A stretch of DNA of 49,162 nt from Hyphomicrobiales bacterium (GTDB lineage: Bacteria > Pseudomonadota > Alphaproteobacteria > Rhizobiales > Devosiaceae), in contig UCAU01000035.1 in assembly GCA_900470445.1 (NCBI GenBank), positions 1 to 49,162 of the forward strand. The letters are read 5' to 3'. The position numbers and the translations under genes are program-made. Shown one piece after another: positions 35,541-44,199 of the stretch (the stretch's first letter is position 1; the number at the start of each line of letters is the position of its first letter). The notes under the pieces are model-generated. The model was given only the letters and a program-made list of their open reading frames with translations. It searched no databases and had not been told where the DNA came from.

Positions 35541-36425
35541 TCAGCCGCGCGCCCACTGTGCCGCGAAGGCAGCGGCGTCGAGACGCGGATAGAGCAGGAC
35601 TTCATCGGGCAGGGCATCGGCGAGGCTGAGGCGAATTTGCGGGTGCAGATCGATAATGCCGCCGACATAGCCGATGGGCAGATGCCCTGCCCGCGCCACC
35701 AGCGCATGACCGAGGCGGGCCAGTTCCTTGCCGGCCTGGGTGAGAATATCGAGCGCCAATGCGTCGCCCTTGATGGCGGCGCGGGCGACGGCTTGGGCGA
35801 GGGCACCGATGCGACCGCGATCACTGCCATAGATATAGGCGCGGGTGCTGTCCCAATCGCTGCCGCCGATGGCGGTGAAGAGTTCGTCGGCCAGGATTTG
35901 AGCTTGGGCTGTGGAGCCGGTTTCGTCGATTCCGCGATAGAGCCGATCCAGCGCGGTGAGAGCAATCCAGGTGCCGGAACCGCCATCGTCGATCAGCAGC
36001 CCCCTGCCCCCGACACGGATGATCTGGCCGTCGGCGGTGACATGCAGGCCAATGGAACCGGTGCCGGCGGAGATAAGATGCCCCGCGCCCGGCGCGAAAG
36101 CGGCGCGATAGGCCAGTTCCATATCGTCGGTGAGGCGGATTGAACCGGCGGGCAGCGAAAGATGGTCGCCGATCAGGGCGGCGGCTTCGTCGCGGATTTT
36201 GTCGCCCAGGCCGGTTATGCCGAGGCAGGCGGCGGAGAGCATTGTTCCAGCGGGCAATGCCGCCGCGATGGATTGCAGTACGGCCACCAGCTTGTCGCGC
36301 TCGAGGGGATTGAAGATATGCCCGGTAGCGCCGCCGGCAGAGCCGCGCGTGATTACCGTGCCATCGAGGTCGGCCAGCACGTAGCGCGAGGCAGTGCCGC
36401 CGATATCGACGCCGAGAAAGCTCAT
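35541..36425 (-). CDS. BadF/BadG/BcrA/BcrD-type amino-sugar kinase (GlcNAc/MurNAc kinase-like)
   Basis: The 294-aa protein has the ASKHA ATPase fold: phosphate-1 motif D-I-G-G-T at 7-11, second motif S-A-G-T-G-S near 118-123 and D-D-G-G-S-G-T near 146-152. This family includes GlcNAc kinases and the clostridial MurK, which phosphorylates MurNAc and GlcNAc. Next to nanE and opposite murQ, the likely substrates are MurNAc, GlcNAc or ManNAc. The start overlaps the nanE stop as ATGA (36425-36422). It is the last amino-sugar gene of the operon. The exact sugar cannot be read from sequence. Confidence 0.85.
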   Translation of the reverse strand: MSFLGVDIGGTASRYVLADLDGTVITRGSAGGATGHIFNPLERDKLVAVLQSIAAALPAGTMLSAACLGITGLGDKIRDEAAALIGDHLSLPAGSIRLTDDMELAYRAAFAPGAGHLISAGTGSIGLHVTADGQIIRVGGRGLLIDDGGSGTWIALTALDRLYRGIDETGSTAQAQILADELFTAIGGSDWDSTRAYIYGSDRGRIGALAQAVARAAIKGDALALDILTQAGKELARLGHALVARAGHLPIGYVGGIIDLHPQIRLSLADALPDEVLLYPRLDAAAFAAQWARG

Positions 36426-37093
36426 TGGGCGGCCGCGATAGCGCGAGCGAAACCCTTGGTGATTTCGCGCGGATTGGTGATCATGGTACCCACCACAACG
36501 GCATAGGCGCCGGCATCGAGCGCGCGGCGGGCCAATTCGGGCGTGTTGAAACGGCCTTCGGCAACCACGGGGACACTGACGCGGCTGGCCAGCGCTTCGA
36601 TCAGCGCAAAGTCCGGCAGGTCCGGCTTGGGCTTGGTATATTCGGTGTAGCCCGACAGGGTGGTCGAAATATAAGTCGCGCCCAGCTCGGCGGCGAGCAG
36701 GCCTTCCTCCAGCGTCGAGATATCGGCAAAGGCTTCGAGGCCCAGTTTGTCGCGGATATGGCGGATGATCTCTGCCGGCGCATCGCCCTTGCGGGGACGC
36801 TGAGTGCAGTCGAAGGCAATGATATCGGCGCCCGCTGCGGCCAGTGCGTCGGCCGCGGCGATGGAGGGGGTGATATAGACCGGCACGTCGGGCGAAAACA
36901 CCTTGTCGATGCCGATAACCGGCAGGCCTGCCGCCTTGACCGCCGCCACGTCCGCCACGCCATTGGCACGGATGCCCAGGGCACCGCCATCGCGCGCGGC
37001 CAGCGCCATGGCGCCCATAAAGGCCGGGCCATGCAGGGGATTGTCGGCCCGCGCCTGGCAGGAAACGATCAGCGAACCTTTGACCAGCTTCAT
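36422..37093 (-). CDS. nanE: N-acylglucosamine-6-phosphate 2-epimerase
   Basis: The 223-aa TIM-barrel enzyme interconverts ManNAc-6-phosphate and GlcNAc-6-phosphate. Motifs seen are K-G-S-L-I-V-S-C-Q-A-R-A-D-N-P-L at 5-20, G-A-L-G-I-R-A-N-G near 37-45, P-V-I-G-I-D-K, F-D-C-T-Q-R-P-R near 95-102, and V-A-E-G-R-F-N-T-P near 180-188. Its ATG overlaps the upstream permease stop (ATGA at 37093-37090) and its stop overlaps the kinase start, so transporter, epimerase and kinase are made together. NanE usually implies ManNAc or sialic-acid use, but no sialic-acid lyase is in the window. Confidence 0.93.
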   Translation of the reverse strand: MKLVKGSLIVSCQARADNPLHGPAFMGAMALAARDGGALGIRANGVADVAAVKAAGLPVIGIDKVFSPDVPVYITPSIAAADALAAAGADIIAFDCTQRPRKGDAPAEIIRHIRDKLGLEAFADISTLEEGLLAAELGATYISTTLSGYTEYTKPKPDLPDFALIEALASRVSVPVVAEGRFNTPELARRALDAGAYAVVVGTMITNPREITKGFARAIAAAQ

Positions 37094-37950
37094 TTGACGG
37101 CTCCCGAAGTCATGCCGGAAATGAACTGCTTGGAGAGCACGATATAGATAATGATGATCGGTGCCGCCGACAGAGTCAGGCCCGAGAACAGTACGCCCCA
37201 ATCGGTGGTGTATTCACCCATGAACGTGGTGAGACCCTGCGGCAGGGTCTTGAGATTATCGCGCTGGATGAACACCAGCGGGAAGAAGAAGTCATTCCAG
37301 ATCGGCACGACATTCTGAATGCCGGCAATGACCATGGCGGGCCGCACCAAAGGCAGCATGATGGACCACATGATGCGCGCTTCGCTGGCGCCATCCATGC
37401 GGGCGGCGTCCTCGAGTTCATTGGGCAGGGTGCGGATAAAGCCGGTGAGGATGAACACCGTCGTGGGCAGGCCCATGGCGGTATAGACGAAGATCAGGCT
37501 GAGCTGATTGTTGAGAATCCCGAGATCGCGCATCAGCATGAACAGCGGGATGATGGCCAGCTTGAGCGGCAGGGTCAGCCCCGCCAGGAAGAACATCAGG
37601 ATGAAGCCGGCGCCCCAGAATTCGTAGCGCGCAATGGCATAGGCGGCCATGGTCCCCAGCGTCAGGATCAGCGCCATGGAGGCGCCGGTGACGATGAAGG
37701 AATTGAGCAGGTAGCGCAGGAAATTGGTTTCGTTCCAGATTTTGACGAAGTTCACCACATTGGTGAAATCGGGAATGCCGAAGGGCGACTGGAAAATCTG
37801 CGGCGTGGTCTTGAAGGCCGAGAACACCATGATGATGATGGGCATCAGCATGATCACGGTATTGGCGATCAGGATGATCTGGAGCAGACCATCGCGGCCC
37901 AGCGTGCCGAGCAGGCCACGGCGGTCGTAATTGATAGTGGCGGTACTCAA
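37090..37950 (-). CDS. Amino-sugar ABC transporter permease (MalG type)
   Basis: The 286-aa inner-membrane protein has six helices. The EAA loop L-P-N-E-L-E-D-A-A-R-M-D-G-A-S-E lies near 180-195, and the C-terminal I-S-G-M-T-S-G-A-V-K is typical of CUT1 MalG-like permeases. Its first codons overlap the stop of the MalF-type gene and its stop overlaps nanE. It forms the channel of the importer whose cargo is probably an amino sugar, judged from nanE, the kinase and murQ. Confidence 0.93.
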   Translation of the reverse strand: MSTATINYDRRGLLGTLGRDGLLQIILIANTVIMLMPIIIMVFSAFKTTPQIFQSPFGIPDFTNVVNFVKIWNETNFLRYLLNSFIVTGASMALILTLGTMAAYAIARYEFWGAGFILMFFLAGLTLPLKLAIIPLFMLMRDLGILNNQLSLIFVYTAMGLPTTVFILTGFIRTLPNELEDAARMDGASEARIMWSIMLPLVRPAMVIAGIQNVVPIWNDFFFPLVFIQRDNLKTLPQGLTTFMGEYTTDWGVLFSGLTLSAAPIIIIYIVLSKQFISGMTSGAVK

Positions 37951-38867
37951 ATCTGGATCTCCCGGGCCCGCAACCGGACGGTAATGACGCTGGCAATGGC
38001 CGCGATGAAGACAAAGATCAGCACGGCCAGGGCGCTACCGAGGCCAAAGTCCTGCTGGCCGGAGGAGACATTGCCGAAGGCGGTGCGATAGAAATAAAGC
38101 CCCAAAACGTCGGTCGAGCCATAGGGCGAGCCATCGAGCCCGGCCATGATATAGGGCAGTTCGAACCAGTTGAACGCGCCCACGAACAGCAGGGTGAAGA
38201 CGATGGTGGCGCTAGGGGCGACCAGCGGCCAGACAATCTTGGTGATCTTGACCCATTCGCTCTGGGTTTCCATGCGGACCGCATCGAGCATTTCGGTGGG
38301 AATGCGCTGCATGCCGGCGAGGAAGACGAGCGTCGGAAAGCCCACCATGTGCCAGGCATTGGCAACGATCAGCGCCCAGAGCGCGGTGGAATCCTGCCCC
38401 AGCCACGGTTGGGCGATAAAGCCCAGGCCCATGCCGCGCAGGCTGATATTGACCACGCCGAACAGCGGGTGGAGGAACAGCTTGAAGAGATAGCCCACAA
38501 TAATGGTGGAGAGCACGACGGGCAGGAACACCGCGACGCGGTGGAAACGGGCACCGGGCAATTCGCGCCACAGCGCATAGGCGAGGATAAAGCCCAGCCC
38601 GTTTTGCAGCACCATCAGCGCGAAAAACACGATGATATTGTGGGTGAAGGCGTTGCGCGTCCAGCTGGCATAGGGCTCGACAAACAGCACGGTGTGGAAA
38701 TTGGCAAGGCCGCTGAATTCCCCGCGCAGCAGGCCGTTCCAGTCGAAAAAGGCATAAGCGAAAGCCGCCACGATCGGATAGACGATGAACAGCGCCACAA
38801 AGGCCAGCGGCGGCACCAGCAGCGCCGTGATCCAGAGGCCACGTCCAGTCATCCGTAATTGGGGCAT
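37947..38867 (-). CDS. Amino-sugar ABC transporter permease (MalF type)
   Basis: The 306-aa inner-membrane protein has about six membrane segments (first W-I-T-A-L-L-V-P-P-L-A-F-V-A-L-F-I-V) and the EAA-type loop P-T-E-M-L-D-A-V-R-M-E-T-Q-S-E near 215-230. The ATG at 38867 has GAGAA just upstream; the ATG at 38852 is an alternative. It follows the binding-protein gene after an 80-bp gap holding a stem-loop and overlaps the next permease by 4 bp. Confidence 0.92.
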   Translation of the reverse strand: MPQLRMTGRGLWITALLVPPLAFVALFIVYPIVAAFAYAFFDWNGLLRGEFSGLANFHTVLFVEPYASWTRNAFTHNIIVFFALMVLQNGLGFILAYALWRELPGARFHRVAVFLPVVLSTIIVGYLFKLFLHPLFGVVNISLRGMGLGFIAQPWLGQDSTALWALIVANAWHMVGFPTLVFLAGMQRIPTEMLDAVRMETQSEWVKITKIVWPLVAPSATIVFTLLFVGAFNWFELPYIMAGLDGSPYGSTDVLGLYFYRTAFGNVSSGQQDFGLGSALAVLIFVFIAAIASVITVRLRAREIQI

Positions 38868-38912
38868 TGAATTCTCGCAGTTCGGATGGCGGTGGGCCAA
38901 GCGTGAAATATT

Positions 38913-38939
38913 GGCCCCTCCCCACAGGAGGGAGAGGCC
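38913..38939 (-). other. 10-bp stem-loop between binding-protein and permease genes
   Basis: The arms GGCCTCTCCC and GGGAGGGGCC (38939-38930 and 38922-38913, leftward) pair over 10 bp with one G-U. It follows the binding-protein stop by 7 bp and has no U-tract, the same placement as the hairpin at 12535-12564. It probably protects the binding-protein message or gives partial termination. Confidence 0.65.
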
Positions 38940-38946
38940 GGATCAA

Positions 38947-40185
38947 TTACTTCTTGAACGGCTCGTACCAAGCGGCCAGGCCGTCGGTGATTGCCTTACC
39001 GGCAGCTTCCGGCGTGGTCTGGTCAGCCAGCAGCTTCTGGACTTCCTGCTGCAGCAGCACCGAGCCGGAAGGCTCGCCATAGCGGAAGTGGACCAGCATC
39101 AGATACGGGATGGACGACTTGTTCAGCTCGGCGACTTCGGCCAGCAGCGGGTTGTCGAAGGTGACGCCCGGAATGGTCGAGATATTATTGAGGCTATTGG
39201 CGAAAGCCTGGCCGAATTCCTGGCTGGCAACGAAGTTGAGGAACTTCAGCGCGGCTTCCTTGTTGGCGCCGTTGGCATTGGCCGCATAGCCGCCATCGTA
39301 ATAGAGGCCGACCAGCTTTTCGTCCTCGGCAGTCTTGCCGGGGGCGGCGAAGACGCCCAGTTCGAGATCCGGGTTCTGGGTGGCGAAGGTTGCCAGCTCA
39401 TAGGAGCCGCCGGCGAACATTGCCGCCATGCCCGAGCTGAACAGCTGCTGGGCGGAGGGGTAGTCCAGCCCGATAAAGCCATCGGGGAAATACTGGGTGA
39501 TGTCCTTGAGCGCGGTCAGCGCCTCGACGAAGCGGGCGTCGGTGAAGTCGGCCTTGCCGGCCATCAGATCGTCGTAGAAGCCCTTGCCCATGATGGACGA
39601 GGTCAGATCGAAGACGATGGTTTCGTTCTGCCAGGCAGTCGCGGTGCCATTGGCAAAGGGCATGATGCCCGCGTCCTTGAGTTTTTTCGCGGCGGCAAGC
39701 AGCTCGTCCCAGGTCTGGGGTTCGGTGATGCCATTGGCGTCGAAAATGCCCTTGTTATAGACGACCAGCTGGGTCTGGCTGGCAAAGGGCACCGCATAAA
39801 GCTTCTGATCCGAGCGCATGGTTTCGGCGGCGAGCGCCGTATCCGCGAAATCGGCCAGAGCCGGGATGGTTTCTGTCGAGAGCGGTTCGAGATAGCCGGC
39901 CGAGGCGACGTTTTCCATGCCGCCATAGGCGCGCACCATCATCAGGTCGGGACCGGTGCCACCGGCAAGTGCGGTGGAGAGGATGGTGTTGTAATTGGCC
40001 GCTTCGAAGGTTTCGAAGGTGACGGTAATGCCCGGATTGGCAGCCTCGAACGTGTCGATGAACTGCTCATATTGGGCGCGGTCTTCCTGGCGCCAGCTCC
40101 AGAATGTCAGGTCCTGGGCCATGGCGGGCAGTGCGATTAGCAGTGCTCCCAGGCCCGCTGTGATACGGATTGCAGTCTTGTTCAT
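38947..40185 (-). CDS. Amino-sugar ABC transporter solute-binding protein
   Basis: The protein has 412 aa. A short Sec signal peptide ends near A-M-A at 21-23 (G-A-L-L-I-A-L-P-A-M-A). The mature protein is a family-1 binding protein: L-T-F-W-S-W-R-Q-E-D near 26-35, F-E-A-A-N-P-G-I-T-V near 46-55, G-P-D-L-M-M-V-R and V-V-Y-N-K-G-I-F-D-A-N-G-I. It is the second gene of the importer operon, 23 bp after the ATPase. The ligand is inferred from nanE/kinase/murQ to be MurNAc, GlcNAc, ManNAc or an oligomer of these. Confidence 0.92.
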   Translation of the reverse strand: MNKTAIRITAGLGALLIALPAMAQDLTFWSWRQEDRAQYEQFIDTFEAANPGITVTFETFEAANYNTILSTALAGGTGPDLMMVRAYGGMENVASAGYLEPLSTETIPALADFADTALAAETMRSDQKLYAVPFASQTQLVVYNKGIFDANGITEPQTWDELLAAAKKLKDAGIMPFANGTATAWQNETIVFDLTSSIMGKGFYDDLMAGKADFTDARFVEALTALKDITQYFPDGFIGLDYPSAQQLFSSGMAAMFAGGSYELATFATQNPDLELGVFAAPGKTAEDEKLVGLYYDGGYAANANGANKEAALKFLNFVASQEFGQAFANSLNNISTIPGVTFDNPLLAEVAELNKSSIPYLMLVHFRYGEPSGSVLLQQEVQKLLADQTTPEAAGKAITDGLAAWYEPFKK

Positions 40186-40208
40186 AGTTCCCTCCTTGAA
40201 TGTCGTCG

Positions 40209-41270
<1,062 letters not shown>

Positions 41271-41282
41271 ATATCCTCACCC

Positions 41283-41297
41283 GGTCTGTACAAGACC
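41283..41297. promoter_or_regulatory. Inverted repeat GGTCT-N5-AGACC, operator candidate
   Basis: The repeat sits 13 bp upstream of the ATPase start in the 137-bp divergent region. Its centre (TGTACA within the 15 bp) resembles half-sites of GntR-type operators, but no regulator gene is adjacent. Confidence 0.35.
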
Positions 41298-41326
41298 ACT
41301 TGAAAGCCAATTCAATACCAATATCA

Positions 41327-41342
41327 TTCACCAGCCGGTGAA
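41327..41342. promoter_or_regulatory. Inverted repeat TTCACC-N4-GGTGAA, operator candidate
   Basis: A perfect 6-bp inverted repeat lies midway between the divergent ATPase operon and murQ (66 bp upstream of murQ). The position suits coordinated control of both directions. The binding protein is unknown; RpiR-type or other amino-sugar regulators are possible. Confidence 0.4.
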
Positions 41343-41407
41343 ATGTGTAAAGCAAAAATCGCCGGACTATGCACAGCCGAACGGCGTTCCGACAAAAAGG
41401 TTATTCC

Positions 41408-42286
41408 ATGAGCACCACAGAATCCGCCTCCCCGCGTTTTGCCGGTATCGAGGATTGGGGCAGTAGCGACCTGGTGCTTGGCATCCTCGAAGGGCAGTTC
41501 GCCGCCATCGCCGCTGTGCAGGCCGCCGCGCCCGCTTTGGCCGAAGCGATCGATCGGGGTGCCGAGCGCTTGGCCAAGGGCGGAAGGCTGATCTATATGG
41601 GCGCGGGCACGTCGGGCCGCATCGCCACGCAGGACGCCGCCGAATTGCCGCCCACCTTCAACTGGCCTTATGAGCGCGCCCTCTCGCTGATGGCCGGCGG
41701 CTCGACCGCACTGACGCTGGCAGCCGAAGGGGCCGAGGACAGCGAAGAACTAGCGCAGGCGGATCTCGACAGGGTGCAGGTTGGCCCCAATGACGTGGTG
41801 CTTGGCCTCGCCGCCAGCGGCCGCACGCCTTACGCCATTGCGGGGCTGGTGCATGCCCGCAAGGCCGGGGCACTGACCATCGGCATTTTCAACAATCCCG
41901 GCGGCAAGCTGGGCGAGGTCGCCGACATTGCCGTGCTGCTGGCGACCGGCAGCGAGTTCCTCGCCGGTTCGACCCGCATGAAAGCCGGCACGGCGCAGAA
42001 GGCGGCGCTCAACTGTATTTCGACCGGCGTGATGATCAAGCTGGGCTTTGTCTATCGCGGCATGATGGTGGAGATGAAGCCCACCAATGTGAAGCTGGTG
42101 GACCGTGCGGCCAAGATGGTCGCGGCATTGACCGGGGCGGATTATGACACCGCGCGGCAGACGCTGGATATTGCCGATGGCAGCATCAAGCTGGCGACGG
42201 TGATGTTGGAAAAGGGCGTCGATGTGCTGGCGGCGGGCAAGGCGCTTGAGGCCGCTGGTGGGAATTTGCGGAAGGCGTTGGAATAG
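41408..42286 (+). CDS. murQ: N-acetylmuramic acid 6-phosphate etherase
   Basis: The 292-aa cytoplasmic enzyme cleaves D-lactate from MurNAc-6-phosphate, giving GlcNAc-6-phosphate. The SIS sugar-phosphate domain shows Y-M-G-A-G-T-S-G-R-I at 63-72. The two catalytic glutamates correspond to E79 (D-A-A-E-L-P-P-T-F) and E110 (E-G-A-E-D-S), with the 31-residue spacing known from the E. coli enzyme. G-S-T-R-M-K-A-G-T-A-Q-K and E-M-K-P-T-N-V-K-L are further family motifs. The ATG at 41408 has AAGG 7 bp upstream. It is divergent from the importer operon, and a MurNAc kinase role for the BadF-type protein would supply its substrate. Confidence 0.95.
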   Translation: MSTTESASPRFAGIEDWGSSDLVLGILEGQFAAIAAVQAAAPALAEAIDRGAERLAKGGRLIYMGAGTSGRIATQDAAELPPTFNWPYERALSLMAGGSTALTLAAEGAEDSEELAQADLDRVQVGPNDVVLGLAASGRTPYAIAGLVHARKAGALTIGIFNNPGGKLGEVADIAVLLATGSEFLAGSTRMKAGTAQKAALNCISTGVMIKLGFVYRGMMVEMKPTNVKLVDRAAKMVAALTGADYDTARQTLDIADGSIKLATVMLEKGVDVLAAGKALEAAGGNLRKALE

Positions 42287-42318
42287 GGGTTGGATCGCAC
42301 AACCAGCACAGAACGGTC

Positions 42319-42412
42319 CCTCCCCCTATCAGGGGGAGGTTAGGTGGGGGTATCGAGAGCCCCGATATTCGGGCCTCCGCCCCCCTCCCTTGATCCCCCC
42401 CGCGAGGGGGGG
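42319..42412. repeat. GC-rich palindromes between convergent murQ and DAHP synthase
   Basis: CCTCCCCCT-ATC-AGGGGGAGG (42319-42339) and CCCCCCC-GCGA-GGGGGGG (42395-42412) are both perfect hairpins. The sequence between them (TTAGGTGGGGG…) resembles dispersed repeats often found between genes in Hyphomicrobiales. They may end transcription from both sides, though neither has a clean U-tract. Confidence 0.65.
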
Positions 42413-42426
42413 TGTCGACTGCGATA

Positions 42427-43500
42427 TTATGCGACCGCCTGATTGGTGGCCGCGCGGCGCTGGGTTACCGACTCGGCCAATGCTTGCAGCGCTGTGACCG
42501 TGGTGTCCCAATCGATGCAGCCATCGGTGATGGACTGGCCGTAGGTCAGTGGTTGGCCGGGGACGAGGTCCTGGCGGCCGGCGACGATGTTGCTCTCGAT
42601 CATGACGCCGATGATGCGGCGGTCGCCGGCGGCGAGTTGGTGGCCGATATCGGCCAGGACCAGGGGCTGGTTTTCCGGCTTTTTGGACGAGTTGGCGTGG
42701 CTGGCGTCGATCATGATGGTGGCGGGCACGCCGGCTTTGGCGGCGGCCTTGGCTGATGCTTCGACATTGGCGGCGTCGTAGTTCGGCACCTTGCCGCCGC
42801 GCAGGATGACGTGGCAGTCCTCATTGCCGGTGGTCGAGGCTATGGCGGAGCGGCCAGTTTTGGTCACGGCCATGAAATGGTGCGGCTGGCTGGCGGATTT
42901 GACCGCGTCGAGGGCGATCTGCAGATTGCCGTCGGTGCCATTCTTGAAGCCGACCGGGCAGGACAGGCCCGAGGCCAGCTCGCGGTGGATCTGGCTTTCG
43001 GTGGTGCGGGCGCCGATAGCGGCCCAGCTGACGAGATCCGCAATGTATTGGGGCGTCGTCATGTCGAGGAATTCGCAGGCGGCGGGCAGGCCGAGGTTGT
43101 TGATGTCGAGCAGCAGGGCGCGCGCGGTGTGCAGCCCGGTGTCGATGTCGAAGGTGCCGTCGAGATTGGGGTCGTTGATCAAGCCCTTCCAACCGACAGT
43201 GGTGCGGGGCTTTTCAAAGTAGACACGCATGATGATCTCAAGCCGGTCGCCAAGGGTTTCGCGCAGCGCCACGAGTCGCTGCGCGTAATCCATGGCGGCC
43301 TGGGTGTCGTGGATCGAGCAGGGGCCGACCACGACGGCGAGACGATCGTCTTGGCCGGCCAGAATATTATGCAGATCATGGCGGGCGCTGATGACGGTGC
43401 GCGTGGCCGCGTCGGTGCGCGGATGCTGGCGCATCACCTCGATGGGGGTGGTCAGCTCGGTGATGGAATTGATCCGCAGATCATCGGTGGTCTTGAGCAT
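42427..43500 (-). CDS. aroG: 3-deoxy-7-phosphoheptulonate (DAHP) synthase, class I AroF/AroG/AroH type
   Basis: The 357-aa cytoplasmic enzyme condenses phosphoenolpyruvate and erythrose-4-phosphate, the first step of the shikimate pathway. Motifs: V-V-V-G-P-C-S-I-H-D near 56-65, M-R-V-Y-F-E-K-P-R-T-T-V-G-W-K-G near 90-105, C-E-F-L-D, G-A-R-T-T-E-S-Q, F-K-N-G-T-D-G and H-A-N-S-S-K-K. The length fits the E. coli AroG/F/H type. Which amino acid feeds back on it cannot be told. The ATG at 43500 has GAGGA 8 bp upstream. It is controlled by the attenuator at 43541-43713, which senses aromatic amino acids. Confidence 0.95.
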   Translation of the reverse strand: MLKTTDDLRINSITELTTPIEVMRQHPRTDAATRTVISARHDLHNILAGQDDRLAVVVGPCSIHDTQAAMDYAQRLVALRETLGDRLEIIMRVYFEKPRTTVGWKGLINDPNLDGTFDIDTGLHTARALLLDINNLGLPAACEFLDMTTPQYIADLVSWAAIGARTTESQIHRELASGLSCPVGFKNGTDGNLQIALDAVKSASQPHHFMAVTKTGRSAIASTTGNEDCHVILRGGKVPNYDAANVEASAKAAAKAGVPATIMIDASHANSSKKPENQPLVLADIGHQLAAGDRRIIGVMIESNIVAGRQDLVPGQPLTYGQSITDGCIDWDTTVTALQALAESVTQRRAATNQAVA

Positions 43501-43540
43501 TTGTCGGTTCCTCGGTGTGTCTTGCTCGACAGCGGCCAAC

Positions 43541-43569
43541 AAAAAAGCCGCCTCGTGGGTCGGGCGGCT
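43541..43569 (-). terminator. Attenuator terminator in the DAHP synthase leader
   Basis: Read leftward, AGCCGCC (43569-43563) pairs with GGCGGCT (43552-43546) over 7 bp and is followed by TTTTTT. An alternative pairing joins the upstream GGCGG-A-GGCT (43627-43618) with AGCC-AG-CCGCC (43573-43563), which would destroy the terminator. The two structures are the classic terminator/antiterminator pair of an amino-acid attenuator. Confidence 0.88.
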
Positions 43570-43599
43570 GGCTTCGGGTTTGGTCGTCTCTTGGTGAGA

Positions 43600-43677
43600 T
43601 TAGATCAAGCGCACAATAGCCTCCGCCGGGAGCGGATAGCTAAAATACCAAAACGAGATGGTTGCGACGGAGATCAT
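43600..43677 (-). CDS. Aromatic leader peptide of the DAHP synthase attenuator (25 aa)
   Basis: The small frame starts at ATG 43677 and ends with TAA at 43602-43600. Residues 9-14 are F-W-Y-F-S-Y, so the peptide contains Phe, Trp and Tyr codons clustered just before the antiterminator segment. A ribosome stalled there for lack of aromatic aminoacyl-tRNA would favour the antiterminator. No ribosome-binding site precedes the ATG (CTCCTCCC instead), and the predicted promoter puts transcription start on the A of ATG, so translation is probably leaderless. A longer frame upstream exists but lies outside the predicted transcript. Confidence 0.85.
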   Translation of the reverse strand: MISVATISFWYFSYPLPAEAIVRLI

Positions 43678-43684
43678 GGGAGGA

Positions 43685-43713
43685 GATGTAGCGCGGGATT
43701 TGGGCTTTGTCGA
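43685..43713 (-). promoter_or_regulatory. Promoter of the DAHP synthase leader transcript
   Basis: Read leftward: -35 TCGACA (43713-43708), a 17-bp spacer, -10 TACATC (43690-43685), then 7 bp to the A of the leader ATG. The -10 is weak (3 of 6), but the spacing is exact for a start at the ATG. Confidence 0.55.
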
Positions 43714-43745
43714 CTCTGACTTTGGGATGAGAAGATGTTCGGGGT

Positions 43746-44099
43746 TCACCCCGGCATATCGAAGCCATGCAGTTGCTGGATGGTGATTTCGCCTTCCCAC
43801 TGGGGCCAATGCTGGCGGTGAAGGTCGGCGAAGCGCTGGGCCCAAGAGACGATCTGGGCCTCGGTGGGCAGGTCGTAGATGGCGTAGCCGCCGATGAGTT
43901 CCTTGGTTTCGGCGAAGGGACCGTCGGTGATGAGCTGGCTGCGGCGGACCCTAACGGTGGCGGTATCGGACATGCCGCCGGTTTCCACCAAGGCGGCACC
44001 GGCTTCCATGCCCAGCGCGATGATCGCCTGCGTCAAGGCGGGCGGTGGTGGGCCGGCTTCGGCGGCATTGGTGGTGTGGACGAAGGTGATGAACTTCAT
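43746..44099 (-). CDS. YCII-related (DGPF-domain) protein
   Basis: The 117-aa protein has the ferredoxin-like YCII fold: M-K-F-I-T-F-V at the start, G-G-M-S-D-T-A-T-V-R-V near 41-51, the family signature T-D-G-P-F-A-E-T-K-E-L-I-G-G-Y at 57-71, and a closing I-Q-Q-L-H-G-F. The biochemical role of this family is mostly unknown; some members accompany ECF sigma factors, which are not seen here. It is followed on the left by the attenuator region of the DAHP synthase and is probably transcribed alone or from uvrC (101 bp upstream). Confidence 0.85.
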   Translation of the reverse strand: MKFITFVHTTNAAEAGPPPPALTQAIIALGMEAGAALVETGGMSDTATVRVRRSQLITDGPFAETKELIGGYAIYDLPTEAQIVSWAQRFADLHRQHWPQWEGEITIQQLHGFDMPG

Positions 44100-44199
44100 A
44101 GGTCTTCTCCGGTGCGTTCATCGTTGCGACGAATGACGGCGGCCGGTTTCGACAGTCTGCTGCCACGCGCAATATGTATTTCTGCGGCTGGAACGCAGA

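Noticed and set aside
43600..43845. 81-aa frame ending in the aromatic leader peptide
   Set aside because: The predicted promoter lies inside it and the upstream part overlaps the YCII gene; only the last 25 residues fit the attenuator.
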